Origin: Pseudomonadota bacterium
GTDB lineage: Bacteria > Desulfobacterota > Desulfovibrionia > Desulfovibrionales > Desulfovibrionaceae
Reading direction: 5' to 3'
DNA: 54,542 nucleotides
Assembly (NCBI GenBank): GCA_023403845.1
Contig: JAEYDL010000034.1
Coordinates: 1 to 54,542, forward strand
Position 1 is the stretch's first letter; the number at the start of each line of letters is the position of its first letter. The notes beneath the pieces are model-generated. The model worked only from the letters and a program-made list of their open reading frames with translations, ran no database searches and had not been told where the DNA came from. The translations under genes were made by a program, and so were the position numbers. This document shows, piece after piece, positions 8,873 through 18,019 of this stretch.

Positions 8873-11137
8873 ATGGTGAAGCCATCCCCCAAGCAACAAC
8901 AAACCCGCACAAAAGAACAAAAACGGGAAACCCCGCAGGCCGGTCCCCCACGATCCGGCACGAGGAGGAAAAAGAAGGTGCCCGAGTCCGAAAAAAACAT
9001 CCTGCCGCAGGAGCCCCGCACCTCAGGCCCCCTTTACGCCGGGATGGCGCTCAACGAACTGGATTGTCCGGATCTTTATCTCAATCGTGAAATCAACTGG
9101 CTGGACTTCGACGCCAAGGTTCTCGAAGAGGCGGAAGACCAGACCCTACCCCTGCTGGAGCAGCTGAAATTTTTGTCCATTTTTTACAACAACCTTGACG
9201 AATTCTACATGGTCCGGGTGGCGAACATCTATCGTCAGTATCGCAGCGGCGTAGCTTCGTCATCCCCTGACGGCCTGTCCCCGGCCAAACAACTGGCCGA
9301 AATCAGACGGCGGGTAATGCAGCTGCTCGCACGCGCCCAGGAACACTGGCGCAAGCGTCTCTCCCGCAAGCTCATGGACAAGGGCGTGCGCGTGGTGAGC
9401 TACGGCGATCTTTCGGAAAAACAGCGTCGCTTTCTGGACGGTTATTTCAGAAATGAAATCTATCCCGTTCTGACGCCGCAGGCCATTGATCCGGGGCATC
9501 CCTTCCCCACCATTTCCAATACCAGTCTCAACTTCATCATCCAGTTGCGCAGCCGGGACGGAATCATCCGGTTCGCCCGTCTGAAATGCCCGAGCAACGT
9601 CTCGCGCTTCGTGTTCATTCCCCGCAACAAGGAAGCCAAGACATACGCCTCTCTCGGGTTCAACGCCAACGTTCGCGACGACGACATTCTGCTCATGGAA
9701 GACCTGGTACGCGAATACCTCGGCTCACTGTTCCCCGGTCATGAGGTGCTCGGAGCCGGCCTGTTCCGCATCACCCGCAATACGGATGTGGAAATCGAGG
9801 AGGACGAGGCCGATGATCTGCTCGAGGCAGTCAAGGATCTGGTGGATCAGCGCAGGTTCGGCGACGTGGTCCGGCTGGAACTTGCCCACGGCATGCCTGT
9901 GGAACTCAGCTCGTTCCTCATCAAGCGGCTGGGGCTGCAGCCCTTTCAGGTCTACAAGATCAAAAGCCCGCTGGCCTTTTCCGAAATGATCGCGCTGTAC
10001 GGCATCGATCGCCCCGGCCTGAAGGAAGCACCCCTCCATCCCCGGGTGCCCGCCGCTCTTCAGGAAGGCAGCCTCTATGCCCAGATTCGCAGGCAGGATC
10101 TGTTCTTCCATCATCCCTACGAGAGCTTCACGCCCATTCTGGACTTCATCCGCAGTTCCAGCGAAGATCCCGGCGTCATCGCCATCAAGCAGACCCTGTA
10201 CCGCGTGGGCAACGATTCGCCCATCGTGGCAGCGCTTATCGAAGCAAGACGGCGCGGCAAGCAGGTGACCGCCGTCGTCGAACTGAAGGCACGATTCGAC
10301 GAGGAGCGCAACATCACCTGGGCCGAAGAGCTGGAAAAATCCGGCGTCAACGTGGTGTACGGACTTGTGGGCATGAAGATTCACGCCAAACTCTGCCTCG
10401 TGGTGCGGCGCGAATCCGCCGGAGTGACCCGCTATGTCCATATCGGCACGGGCAACTACAATCCCTCCACGGCCAAGATGTACACGGACATGGGGTTGAT
10501 TACGGCCAATCCCGACATCTGCGCGGACGTGACCGATCTGTTCAATGTCATGACCGGCTACGCCTATCGGGAGAAGTACCGCGAACTGCTGGTGTCGCCT
10601 GTATCCATGCGCTCCTCCATTCTGGGGCTGATTGAACGCGAAATCGCCATGCATGCCGAACGCGGCGACGGAGCCATCATGTTCAAGTGCAATCAGCTCG
10701 TCGACCGCCAGATCATCCGTGCGCTGTACAAAGCGTCCATGGCAGGTGTGCGCATTCGCCTGCTCGTCCGGGGCATCTGCTGCCTGCGCCCCGGCGTGGA
10801 GGGCATCAGCGACAACATCGAGGTCCGCTCCATCGTGGGACGCTTTCTCGAACATTCGCGGGTATTCTGGTTCCGCAACGGCGGAGACCCGTACCTGTAC
10901 ATGGGCAGCGCCGACCTCATGCCCCGCAACCTTGACCGGCGTGTGGAAGTGCTGACGCCGATTCTCGATCAGACTCTGCTGGAACGCATCCGCTCCATTC
11001 TTGAACTCCAGTTCAGCGACAATCAGCAGGCCTGGCGACTGACCGCGGACGGCTCCTACCAGCGCATCGCGCCCGGAGAAAACGAACTGCCCGTCAATTC
11101 ACAGGACATTCTGGCCAGCAACGCCCTTGGAGACTAA
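8873..11137 (+). CDS. ppk: Polyphosphate kinase 1
   Basis: Makes polyphosphate reversibly from ATP. The 754-residue protein has the family order: N-domain (NREINWLDFDAKVLEEA; NNLDEFYMVRVA), a middle domain and two phospholipase-D-like catalytic domains. The autophosphorylated histidine is probably His504 in KIHAKLC, with RYVHIGTGNYN downstream. About 60 basic, low-complexity residues precede the conserved region, longer than in typical PPK1; an internal Met near residue 57 (MALNELDCPD) is an alternative start. The upstream AAGGA supports 8873. First gene of a ppk-HD-ppx operon. Confidence 0.95.
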   Translation: MVKPSPKQQQTRTKEQKRETPQAGPPRSGTRRKKKVPESEKNILPQEPRTSGPLYAGMALNELDCPDLYLNREINWLDFDAKVLEEAEDQTLPLLEQLKFLSIFYNNLDEFYMVRVANIYRQYRSGVASSSPDGLSPAKQLAEIRRRVMQLLARAQEHWRKRLSRKLMDKGVRVVSYGDLSEKQRRFLDGYFRNEIYPVLTPQAIDPGHPFPTISNTSLNFIIQLRSRDGIIRFARLKCPSNVSRFVFIPRNKEAKTYASLGFNANVRDDDILLMEDLVREYLGSLFPGHEVLGAGLFRITRNTDVEIEEDEADDLLEAVKDLVDQRRFGDVVRLELAHGMPVELSSFLIKRLGLQPFQVYKIKSPLAFSEMIALYGIDRPGLKEAPLHPRVPAALQEGSLYAQIRRQDLFFHHPYESFTPILDFIRSSSEDPGVIAIKQTLYRVGNDSPIVAALIEARRRGKQVTAVVELKARFDEERNITWAEELEKSGVNVVYGLVGMKIHAKLCLVVRRESAGVTRYVHIGTGNYNPSTAKMYTDMGLITANPDICADVTDLFNVMTGYAYREKYRELLVSPVSMRSSILGLIEREIAMHAERGDGAIMFKCNQLVDRQIIRALYKASMAGVRIRLLVRGICCLRPGVEGISDNIEVRSIVGRFLEHSRVFWFRNGGDPYLYMGSADLMPRNLDRRVEVLTPILDQTLLERIRSILELQFSDNQQAWRLTADGSYQRIAPGENELPVNSQDILASNALGD

Positions 11138-11192
11138 GCGTTCCGCAGCGGGACAAGAACGACCCCGGCCGCAGGCCGAAAGGGGATTTCTC

Positions 11193-12284
11193 ATGAACAA
11201 GATCTCAGATACGACCGAACGAACCGAAGGGAACGGTCGAATGCACAATACGGCTTCCGGACAGGGAGACCAGACGGCTCCGCCGACCGCTTCCGCTCCT
11301 TCTCCGGGCATGCCGGAGGAACACGCTCCAGTTCCCGGAAAGGCCACGGAACATGCTCAGACAGGACAGGGATCCCGAGCGGGCCGGAAACTGCGCTCCT
11401 CGCGCAGTCGCAATCCGACAGAAGCAAAGGCGAAACAGACCGATGCCGTCGTGGAAAAAACGGCCCCGCAGCCTCCGGGCCGCTCCCCGGCAGCGGGAAC
11501 AGGAACGAAAGGCGCAGCCCGCAAACCATCTCGAGCCATTGCTGCGGCGGCGCACGCCGCTCCCATGCCGGAAGCCGCCGAATCTTCCGCCGTGAAAGAC
11601 GGTACAACGGCGGCGACGCGGACCGTCCCCGTGACGGAGGAGACTCCTCGCACCGCCGTTCCCCTCTCCGTCACTGCGGATGGAACGGCCCCAGTCCAGC
11701 CGGAGGTGGAGCTGCCGGGGGCGCTCCCCGATTCCCCGGCCCTGCGCGAGATTCTGGCGCACGGTCAGCGCGTCGCGACCTATGCGGATATTCTGTTCCG
11801 CGAGCTGGCCCCGCTGCACGGTCTTGCGCCCGAATGGCGGAAACGTCTGCGTATGGCGGCCTGCCTGCATGATCTCGGATGGATGGAAGGCCGCAAGGGA
11901 CATCACAAGACGAGCATGCGCATCATTGATGAAGATTCATCTCTACCCATCGCCGACGAAGATCGTCCGTGGGTGGCCCTGCTGGCCCGGTATCATCGCA
12001 AGGCCGTTCCTTCGCGCAAGCATCCACGCTTTGCCCTGCTCAAACGTCCGGAACAGGAAGCTGTCCGCAAGGCCGCCGCGTTGCTGCGGCTGGCGGATGC
12101 GCTGGACTATACCCACAGGGGCGTCGTTCTGAGCTTCACTGTGGAAACGGGCAGGCGCAAGGTCTTCCTGCGGGCTGCATGCTCGGGAGACTGTGCGGAG
12201 GAAATCGCCCGCTGCAAGGAAAAGGGCGACCTCTTCGCCCGACTGTTCGGAAAGGAGCCGAAACTCGTATGTCTGCCGCAATAG
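11193..12284 (+). CDS. HD-domain protein resembling the Ppx/GppA C-terminal domain
   Basis: A 363-residue protein with two halves. Residues 1-180 are a proline/alanine/threonine-rich, probably disordered, segment. Residues from about 185 are an HD-type helical domain (HGQRVATYADILF; AACLHDLGW; YHRK; LADALDYTHRG) similar in layout to the C-terminal domain of long exopolyphosphatases, but there is no ASKHA nucleotide-binding part. Start 11193 follows AAGGGGA; a start at 11127 would overlap ppk without a ribosome site. Its last 16 bases overlap ppx, implying coupled translation. It may bind or hydrolyse polyphosphate or ppGpp-like ligands, or regulate Ppx; this is inference. Confidence 0.8.
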   Translation: MNKISDTTERTEGNGRMHNTASGQGDQTAPPTASAPSPGMPEEHAPVPGKATEHAQTGQGSRAGRKLRSSRSRNPTEAKAKQTDAVVEKTAPQPPGRSPAAGTGTKGAARKPSRAIAAAAHAAPMPEAAESSAVKDGTTAATRTVPVTEETPRTAVPLSVTADGTAPVQPEVELPGALPDSPALREILAHGQRVATYADILFRELAPLHGLAPEWRKRLRMAACLHDLGWMEGRKGHHKTSMRIIDEDSSLPIADEDRPWVALLARYHRKAVPSRKHPRFALLKRPEQEAVRKAAALLRLADALDYTHRGVVLSFTVETGRRKVFLRAACSGDCAEEIARCKEKGDLFARLFGKEPKLVCLPQ

Positions 12285-13900
12285 CGCCGACCGTCCCGGG
12301 CAGGGTCATCGGCATCATAGATCTGGGCAGCAACTCGGTCCGCCTGCTGCTCGTGCGCATATTCCAGGACGGAAACGTGGCTGTGCTCAATCAGGTCAAG
12401 CACATGGTCAGGCTGGGGGAAGGAGGCTTCCTGCGCAACCGCCTGCAGGAAGAAACCATGAGCCGCACCATTACCGTTCTGCGCGGCTTTGCGGACATGT
12501 GCGCGGTGTACGGCGCCGCGGAAATCATCGCCATAGCCACCGCCGCCGTGCGCGACGCGGAAAACGGCCCCGAGTTCATCCGCAGAGTGCAGGAAAAGAC
12601 AGGCATTCTGCTTACCGCCATATCCGGACGCGAAGAGGCCCGGCTCATTTATCTCGGGGTATCCAGCGGCATGGAACCTGACGGCAGACAGCGTCTCTTC
12701 ATCGACATCGGAGGCGGCAGCACGGAACTGATCGCGGCGGACAGCGAACTGCGCAGTCTGGATTCCCTGAAACTGGGCTGCGTCAGACTGGCGAATCTGT
12801 TTTTCGAAGGCGATCGCGGTCCCGTTTCCGCATACCGCTATGCCACATTGCAGCGGTACGTCCGGAACGAATCCCTGCACGCCCTGCAGCGGCTCGGCGC
12901 ATTCGACCCTGTGGAAGCCGTCGGAAGCTCGGGAACCATTCAGAATCTCGCGGAAATCGCCGCCGCGCGCGAACAGGAAGACCTCCAGCGCACGGGAAAG
13001 AACAAGGGACCCATCTCTCGCACGATTCTGCGTTACGACACCCTGTGCCGCGTGGTGCGGGACCTGTGCGCCATGACGCTGGAGGAACGCCGCTCCGTCC
13101 CCGGCATGAATCCCAACCGGGCCGACGTCATCATCCCCGGCGCGGCCATTCTTCAGACGCTCATGGAGGAGCAGGGCTTCGAAAGCCTGCGGGTAAGCAA
13201 CCGCAATCTGCAAAACGGCATTCTCGCGGACTACCTGATGCGGACCCGGCCCGAAACAGTCCGCAGGGGATCGTCGGTGCGGGAAGACAGCGTCCTTCAG
13301 CTGGCGCGCTACTGCCGATTTGAAGAAGTTCACTCGCGCCATGTGACCAGACTCGCTCTGGAGCTTTTCGACAGCGCCCGCGAGCTGGGACTGCACGCGG
13401 CGAACGCCGCCATGCGCGAGCTGCTTCGTCATGCGTCCCTGCTGCACGATATAGGCATCTTCATCGCCTTTTCCAAACACCACGCGCACAGCTACTACCT
13501 GATCCGCAATACGGAGCTCCTGGGATTCACCGAAAGGGAAATTGAAATCATGGCCGCCACGGCCTATTTCCATCGCAAGCGTCCCTCGCGCAAGTCGGCG
13601 CTGTTCCTCAGTCTGGATGAAGGCATCCGCGAGGAAGTCCGTCTGCTCTCCCTGTTCCTGACGCTTGCCGAACGACTGGACCGCAGCCATTGTCAGGTGG
13701 TCGAGACAGCGGCATTTCGGCGCGGCACAGGCGGACTCGAACTGCACATGCACGCAGCGACGCCCTGTCCCATCGAAATCGAGGAGGTCGAACGCTGCCG
13801 CAAGCTGTTGCGCAAGCGTTTCAAGGAAGCGGTAACGCTGATCGCCCATATCGACAAAGACGAAAAGGACCAGCACCGGTCGGAACCGGACACGGTCTGA
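12269..13900 (+). CDS. ppx: Exopolyphosphatase (Ppx/GppA family)
   Basis: Releases terminal phosphate from polyphosphate, and may act on pppGpp. The 543-residue protein has an ASKHA fold with IIDLGSNSVRLLLVRI at the N-terminus, the catalytic region around ISGREEARLIYLG, the phosphate loop DIGGGSTEL and VGSSGTIQNLAEI, then a C-terminal HD-type domain (HVTRLALELFD; HASLLHDIGIF; LAERLDRSHC). Start at 12269 is set by AAAGGAG 11 bases upstream; the open frame continues upstream only as an overlap with the HD gene. Third gene of the polyphosphate operon. Confidence 0.94.
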   Translation: MSAAIAPTVPGRVIGIIDLGSNSVRLLLVRIFQDGNVAVLNQVKHMVRLGEGGFLRNRLQEETMSRTITVLRGFADMCAVYGAAEIIAIATAAVRDAENGPEFIRRVQEKTGILLTAISGREEARLIYLGVSSGMEPDGRQRLFIDIGGGSTELIAADSELRSLDSLKLGCVRLANLFFEGDRGPVSAYRYATLQRYVRNESLHALQRLGAFDPVEAVGSSGTIQNLAEIAAAREQEDLQRTGKNKGPISRTILRYDTLCRVVRDLCAMTLEERRSVPGMNPNRADVIIPGAAILQTLMEEQGFESLRVSNRNLQNGILADYLMRTRPETVRRGSSVREDSVLQLARYCRFEEVHSRHVTRLALELFDSARELGLHAANAAMRELLRHASLLHDIGIFIAFSKHHAHSYYLIRNTELLGFTEREIEIMAATAYFHRKRPSRKSALFLSLDEGIREEVRLLSLFLTLAERLDRSHCQVVETAAFRRGTGGLELHMHAATPCPIEIEEVERCRKLLRKRFKEAVTLIAHIDKDEKDQHRSEPDTV

Positions 13901-14060
13901 GGCAACCCGTCATGCCCATATGGGCGGCCCAATGGCGCTGGAGACAGAACTACCGGTATTTCAATGAAATATTGGTGTAGTTTGAAAAAGTATTCCGGCA
14001 CGAAAACGGATAGAGACGGATGAAGGAGAACGCTCCCGCCTTTCCGCCGGGGGATGAAAT

Positions 14061-14098
14061 GCAGAAACGGCGTTCCGTTGCGGAGACGCCGTTTCTGC
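14061..14098. terminator. Bidirectional terminator between ppx and the TolC-like gene
   Basis: A perfect 12-bp inverted repeat (14061-14072 with 14087-14098, loop 14 bases) between two convergent genes. Flanks are only modestly T-rich on either strand. Its position just after the 14129 stop supports a role as a shared terminator. Confidence 0.65.
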
Positions 14099-14128
14099 AA
14101 ATACAGGGCCGAGCAACGCTCGGGGATG

Positions 14129-15583
14129 CTATACCCCGGCGGCCTTTGTTCCGGTCTGCTTCTCCATGTCGGGTTCGGCATCGGTAAAGGCCCGAGTGTC
14201 CACCCCCAGCTCAGGGAGCAGAACGCCCATCAGCGCACGCAGAGTGTACGCGCCGACGATTACGTTCCCTGTCGCCGTCTCATACTGCGTGGACGAACTG
14301 AACAGTTCGTTTTCCGCATCAAGAACATCCAGCAGACTGCGTTCCCCAAGATTAAACTGCTCCAGATAGGCATCCAGGGTCTGCCGGTTGTAGCCCATCG
14401 CTTCTTCGTAATATTTCTGCTGCTCTTTCGCTGCGAGATACCGCGTCCAGGTATCGTTCATCTGAAGCGAAAGATCGTCCGCGTAGTTGAACACCGTCTG
14501 CGAGGCCTGCCGGACCCGGGCGGCCGCGGCCTTGTCGGCAGCGACATCCGCGCCGCTGCTGAATACGTTCCAGCGCATGACCCCCATGATGTCGAAACTG
14601 GAAACCCACTGGCTGCCCGGTCCTTCTCTGTCGGAGTAGGCAGGTCCTGTTTCCAGATCAAGCGAGGGCTGATAGGCGGCCTTGGTCAGCTCATGATTGG
14701 CCCGCATGGTGCGGACCTGCGCAAGATAGGCGTTGATCTTCGGATTCTCGCGGCTGGCCACCTCCAGCATGTCTTCAAGGTTGCCGTACTCTTTCGGAGG
14801 CATGGAAACGGCCTCGAGATGCGCGGGCGCGGGCATGCCCGTAAGCCGGGTGTAGGCGGCCTCTCCTTCACGCAATGAAGCCTCGGCGTCTTCAAGACTG
14901 GAAAGTGCGCGTGCCAGTCGCCCCTGCGTCTGGGAAACGTCGGCCTGCGAAGTGGCGCCAAGCCGGACCCGCTCCTGCAGGGAAGCAAGAATCTCCCGAT
15001 GCTGCTCCACATTCTGCCGCGCCAGCTCGACCAGCTTGTGCCGGCGGATCAGATCCACATGCGCGGTAACGGCATCCAGTCCGAAGGTCGTGGCCGAATC
15101 CAGTACATTGAACCGTGCCGCGTCCACTGTGGCTTCTCCCGCGCGCACGCGGCTTCGGGTGGCGAATCCATCCCAGAGCGGCTGAGTCAGCGTCAGAGAA
15201 ATGCTGTGCGCGCCGTACATGCCGGAATCCGATCCCTGCTGACGAGTGGTATTGTTATCCAGATGATTCGCGCCGACCTTGCCGACGACGTCCACGCTCG
15301 GTCCCCATCCGGCCTTGGCCTGTCTGAGGTCATGCCGGGAAGCCTCAAGGCTGGCCTGCACGACCTTGAGACCGCGATGATGGGCCAGCGTCGCATCAAT
15401 GGAGTCCTTGAGGGTGACCACATCGGGAACATGCGGCGTTTCAACCGTTTTTTCGGTTGCCAGCTTGTCCTGATAACGCCGTTCGGCCTCGCTTGGCGTT
15501 TCATTACCGCGAGGAGCGGCGGCGCAACCGACCAACATTCCCAAAACACTGGCTGCAGCGCAAAAAAGAGAAAAAGTACGCAT
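14129..15583 (-). CDS. TolC-family outer-membrane efflux/secretion lipoprotein
   Basis: A 484-residue outer-membrane channel of the TolC family, used by type I secretion or efflux pumps. The signal peptide ends in a lipobox (MLVGCAAA, Cys20). Two homologous coiled-coil repeats follow: the first contains LTLTQPLWDG and a long helical hairpin, the second contains VMRWNVFSSGAD and FNLGERSLLDVLDAENELFSS, the usual conserved family signatures. No inner-membrane pump or adaptor gene lies next to it, so it must work with components encoded elsewhere. The last residues (GTKAAGV) are non-conserved. Confidence 0.9.
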   Translation of the reverse strand: MRTFSLFCAAASVLGMLVGCAAAPRGNETPSEAERRYQDKLATEKTVETPHVPDVVTLKDSIDATLAHHRGLKVVQASLEASRHDLRQAKAGWGPSVDVVGKVGANHLDNNTTRQQGSDSGMYGAHSISLTLTQPLWDGFATRSRVRAGEATVDAARFNVLDSATTFGLDAVTAHVDLIRRHKLVELARQNVEQHREILASLQERVRLGATSQADVSQTQGRLARALSSLEDAEASLREGEAAYTRLTGMPAPAHLEAVSMPPKEYGNLEDMLEVASRENPKINAYLAQVRTMRANHELTKAAYQPSLDLETGPAYSDREGPGSQWVSSFDIMGVMRWNVFSSGADVAADKAAAARVRQASQTVFNYADDLSLQMNDTWTRYLAAKEQQKYYEEAMGYNRQTLDAYLEQFNLGERSLLDVLDAENELFSSSTQYETATGNVIVGAYTLRALMGVLLPELGVDTRAFTDAEPDMEKQTGTKAAGV

Positions 15584-15966
15584 CGGAATGCCCTTGGATA
15601 AACATGTCCGGGGGAATACAGGACAACATACGAAAAATCCTGTACAGAGCCGACAGATTCAAAAAAGTTCCGCTCAGGAATACCGGTTCCGAACGCAGGG
15701 GGATCACTCCCTGACCTGGAGACCTTATCTCCATGCAATATCCCGAAAACCATTAAAAATGCTATGGGTATATCCTGACAGGTCACTCTTTGCAGGTCAA
15801 TCTTTTTTCTTTCTTCCAACGGAAACGAAAAACGATATTGCCCTTCGGATATCAGTTTAACCGATTTTCACGACAAAGGCCAGCCGATCGAAGCAGAAGT
15901 CCCGGCCCCTCCCCCAAATTTTCTCCACCGGGACACAGAAAAAAGAAAAAAAGGGGCAAAAAAAGC
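15584..15966. other. Intergenic region upstream of the TolC-like gene and tRNA
   Basis: Holds the leader and presumably the promoter of the minus-strand TolC-like gene. Open frames here have no ribosome sites or family resemblance. Nothing else recognised. Confidence 0.4.
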
Positions 15967-15995
15967 TTGACTGGAAATCCAACTCGGGATAGACC
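15967..15995 (+). promoter_or_regulatory. Probable sigma-70 promoter of tRNA-Arg
   Basis: TTGACT (15967-15972), a 17-base spacer and TAGACC (15990-15995), placing transcription start a few bases before the tRNA at 16008. Confidence 0.55.
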
Positions 15996-16007
15996 TCTTT
16001 TCCGGAT

Positions 16008-16084
16008 GCGGCTGTAGCTCAGCTGGATAGAGCAACAGGCTACGAACCTGTAGGCCGGGAGTTCGAATCTCTCCAGCCGCACCA
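16008..16084 (+). tRNA. tRNA-Arg (anticodon ACG)
   Basis: Complete cloverleaf: acceptor GCGGCTG/CAGCCGC, D-arm AGCTCAGCTGGATAGAGC, anticodon stem ACAGG/CCTGT with loop CTACGAA (anticodon ACG at 16042-16044), T-arm GGGAGTTCGAATCTCTCC. CCA is encoded (16082-16084). The A34 would be edited to inosine by TadA to read CGN codons. It stands at the left edge of the AT-richer catabolic island. Confidence 0.97.
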
Positions 16085-16094
16085 CAAATTTCAA

Positions 16095-16130
16095 GGACTT
16101 GCGAGAAAAGCTTGCGAGTCCTTTTTCTTT
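16095..16130 (+). terminator. Intrinsic terminator of tRNA-Arg
   Basis: An 11-bp stem with two G-U pairs (16095-16105 with 16111-16121) followed by TTTTTCTTT. Textbook form, 11 bases after the tRNA 3' end. Confidence 0.9.
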
Positions 16131-16318
16131 TCCTTCCTGACTCTGGAACCGGTATCTTCTCTGACGTTTCCGCAGAGCATCCGCACCGGGCACGATTCAC
16201 CGGACACGGTTCCGCGACTGAAGAAAGCCATGCGTCCACGGCCTGAGGACAGGCTGCCTCTGACGAACGCGCCGCCCCTGCGCCGCTGTCTCGCGAAAAC
16301 GCCATCGCAAACGGAAAA
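16131..16318. other. Intergenic stretch between two plus-strand terminators
   Basis: No credible protein-coding gene: open frames lack ribosome sites and resemble no family. Because a strong terminator follows with no gene before it, a small RNA could be encoded here. Confidence 0.35.
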
Positions 16319-16362
16319 GCCCCGCCCTGTGCAAACGCCTGCACAAACGGGGCCTGTTTTTT
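16319..16362 (+). terminator. Orphan intrinsic terminator
   Basis: Nested hairpin: outer stem GCCCCG/CGGGGC (16319-16324 with 16348-16353) and inner TGTGCA/TGCACA, followed by CTGTTTTTT. No plus-strand gene precedes it after the tRNA terminator. In reverse it has only TTTT, so it could weakly end the minus-strand birA operon 340 bases downstream. Confidence 0.65.
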
Positions 16363-16692
16363 GATGACAGTCAGCCTGGTTCTGAAATCTCAGTCGCGCA
16401 CGCGATATGGGATGGCATTTCTGCCTCTCGATTCACGCCGGACCGGTTCGCCCCCGGTCATGCTCTTCCAGCTCGTTGTTCCCGCCTTCTGCATCCTCCC
16501 GAACCATTGCGGAGCGATTCCCCATTCCGTCCCGTTCCGGGCGTGGAGCGCAGCGACGCCCGCTTCTTTTCCATACCGGCGCAGAGAAGCGATTTCGGAT
16601 CGCCTGGCCTGACGCCGCGCTCCACGGCAACCTCCAGCACCTTCCCTGTACGGCGGAACGTTATCCAATCCCTCTGAACAGCGGACAGACTG
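16363..16692. other. Intergenic region downstream of birA
   Basis: GC-rich, no supported gene or RNA. Probably the 3' untranslated part of the minus-strand operon. Confidence 0.35.
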
Positions 16693-17445
16693 TCAGCTCT
16701 GCCCCGAACCTCTGCAGAGAACCTCTTCACTGCTGAGTTCAACCAGTTCATTTCCAATCTGCACAAGCAGATTGCCCGTGTCCGTGACATCTTTTGTAAT
16801 TCCTAAAACTTTTTCTCCATTTCTTGAAACATAAACGGGCAATCCCATATGGTCACAGCGTTGCTTCCATAGTGCTATCACGTCCGCCTGCTTTCCAGAA
16901 AGCCATTTTTCCGAATACGCCATGACCGCCCTGTTGATGCAGACAGCGATATGTTCAAAGTCAGGAATACTGCCTATATGTCTGTTGAGACATGTAGATC
17001 TGTTATATTCACCAATATCGTCCGGACAACTGTTGATATTGATTCCGATACCAATGATGGCTCCTTTGACCACCTTACTGGACGATGAAACGCATTCGAT
17101 CAGAATCCCGCAGATTTTTTCGCCATCAATCCGGATGTCGTTAGGCCATTTACACAAGGCTCCGGCCCCAAGATCCTGCAGGACATCGGCTACCGCAAGC
17201 GAAGGCAGCAGGGAATACCCTGCAAGATTTGAAAAGTCGGTATTCAAATGTATCCATGTGGAAAACAGCAGGTTATCGCCGGGCTTGCTTTCCCAGGTAT
17301 GGTCATTTCGGCCACGGCCGTCCGTCTGGTAATCAGCGATCAGGATGGTGCCGTTTTCAAGCTCGTGTTCGTGCTGGAGACGCTTTAATTCCAGATTGGT
17401 TGAACTGACGGACTTCAGATGGACCAGGGAACTTACGGAAGGCAT
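16693..17445 (-). CDS. birA: Biotin-protein ligase, catalytic domain only
   Basis: Attaches biotin to carrier-protein lysines via biotinyl-5'-AMP. The 250-residue protein has the biotin/ATP loop GRGRN (43-47), KWPND (99-103), GILIE and IGIGININ, but lacks the N-terminal DNA-binding domain of bifunctional BirA, so it should not repress biotin synthesis. Start chosen at 17445 after AGAGGA; upstream Met codons lack a ribosome site. It is the last gene of an operon beginning with a biotin carrier protein, so it is probably a ligase dedicated to this carboxylase. Its composition is more AT-rich than in the polyphosphate region. Confidence 0.92.
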   Translation of the reverse strand: MPSVSSLVHLKSVSSTNLELKRLQHEHELENGTILIADYQTDGRGRNDHTWESKPGDNLLFSTWIHLNTDFSNLAGYSLLPSLAVADVLQDLGAGALCKWPNDIRIDGEKICGILIECVSSSSKVVKGAIIGIGININSCPDDIGEYNRSTCLNRHIGSIPDFEHIAVCINRAVMAYSEKWLSGKQADVIALWKQRCDHMGLPVYVSRNGEKVLGITKDVTDTGNLLVQIGNELVELSSEEVLCRGSGQS

Positions 17446-17558
17446 GGCATCCTCTGGCATGGCATATACGGAATATGGAAACAGTGCCGATAAAAGGAAC
17501 GGCTGAAAGTTCAACGGGTTTTCTTCATGAGAAAACCCGTTGAAAATATCCGGTCAAA

Positions 17559-18005
17559 TCAGATCAGGAAGCCTGAGGGCGTAGGCACCTGCAATCCAAT
17601 TTCAAACAAGAGATAAACAAGCACCGTGCCACCCAGCGAGGAAGCCAGAGCGATGGCAAAGCTTCTGAGGGACCTGTCGGGATTGAAAAAATGAACACAG
17701 CCAAGGAAATAGAGAAAACTCATCGTATAGAAGCCGATACAGGGAATCAACAAGGCATACAAAAGAGCTGCAACCAGACTTATTCCCAGCTTGATTTTTG
17801 CTTTGGATGAAAGTTTCGGCGCGTCGTCCGACTGACCATATTCCTTAAAACATTTATAGGCATGGACCAGCGTGAGAAGGCCCAGTATAACAAGAAGCGT
17901 ATTGATATAAACCGTTGTCGGATAAACGAATTCTCTGGAATTATACCACAATACGCCAGTTATTATTGCCAGACACAACGTAAATAACGAATGTTTTGCA
18001 AACAT
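17559..18005 (-). CDS. tctB: Tripartite tricarboxylate transporter small membrane subunit (TctB)
   Basis: A 148-residue membrane protein with about four hydrophobic helices (LFTLCLAIITGVLWY; TTVYINTLLVILGLLTLV; LVAALLYALLIPCIGFYTMSFLYFLG; LASSLGGTVLVYLLFEIGL), matching TctB in size and layout. It lies 14 bases downstream of tctA in the same operon. With TctA and the separately located TctC (33968) it should form a proton- or sodium-driven carboxylate uptake system. Confidence 0.88.
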   Translation of the reverse strand: MFAKHSLFTLCLAIITGVLWYNSREFVYPTTVYINTLLVILGLLTLVHAYKCFKEYGQSDDAPKLSSKAKIKLGISLVAALLYALLIPCIGFYTMSFLYFLGCVHFFNPDRSLRSFAIALASSLGGTVLVYLLFEIGLQVPTPSGFLI

Positions 18006-18019
18006 ATATGCTCCACTGC

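Noticed and set aside
16008..16084. The tRNA 3' end as an attachment site with a second copy at the island's other end
   Set aside because: I did not find a repeat of the tRNA 3' sequence near 36-37 kb and there is no integrase gene.
16521..16537. Similarity of CATTCCGTCCCGTTCC with a stretch at about 6549-6564 as a REP-type repeat
   Set aside because: Only about 16 bases match, with no further copies or symmetry; probably chance in GC-rich spacer.
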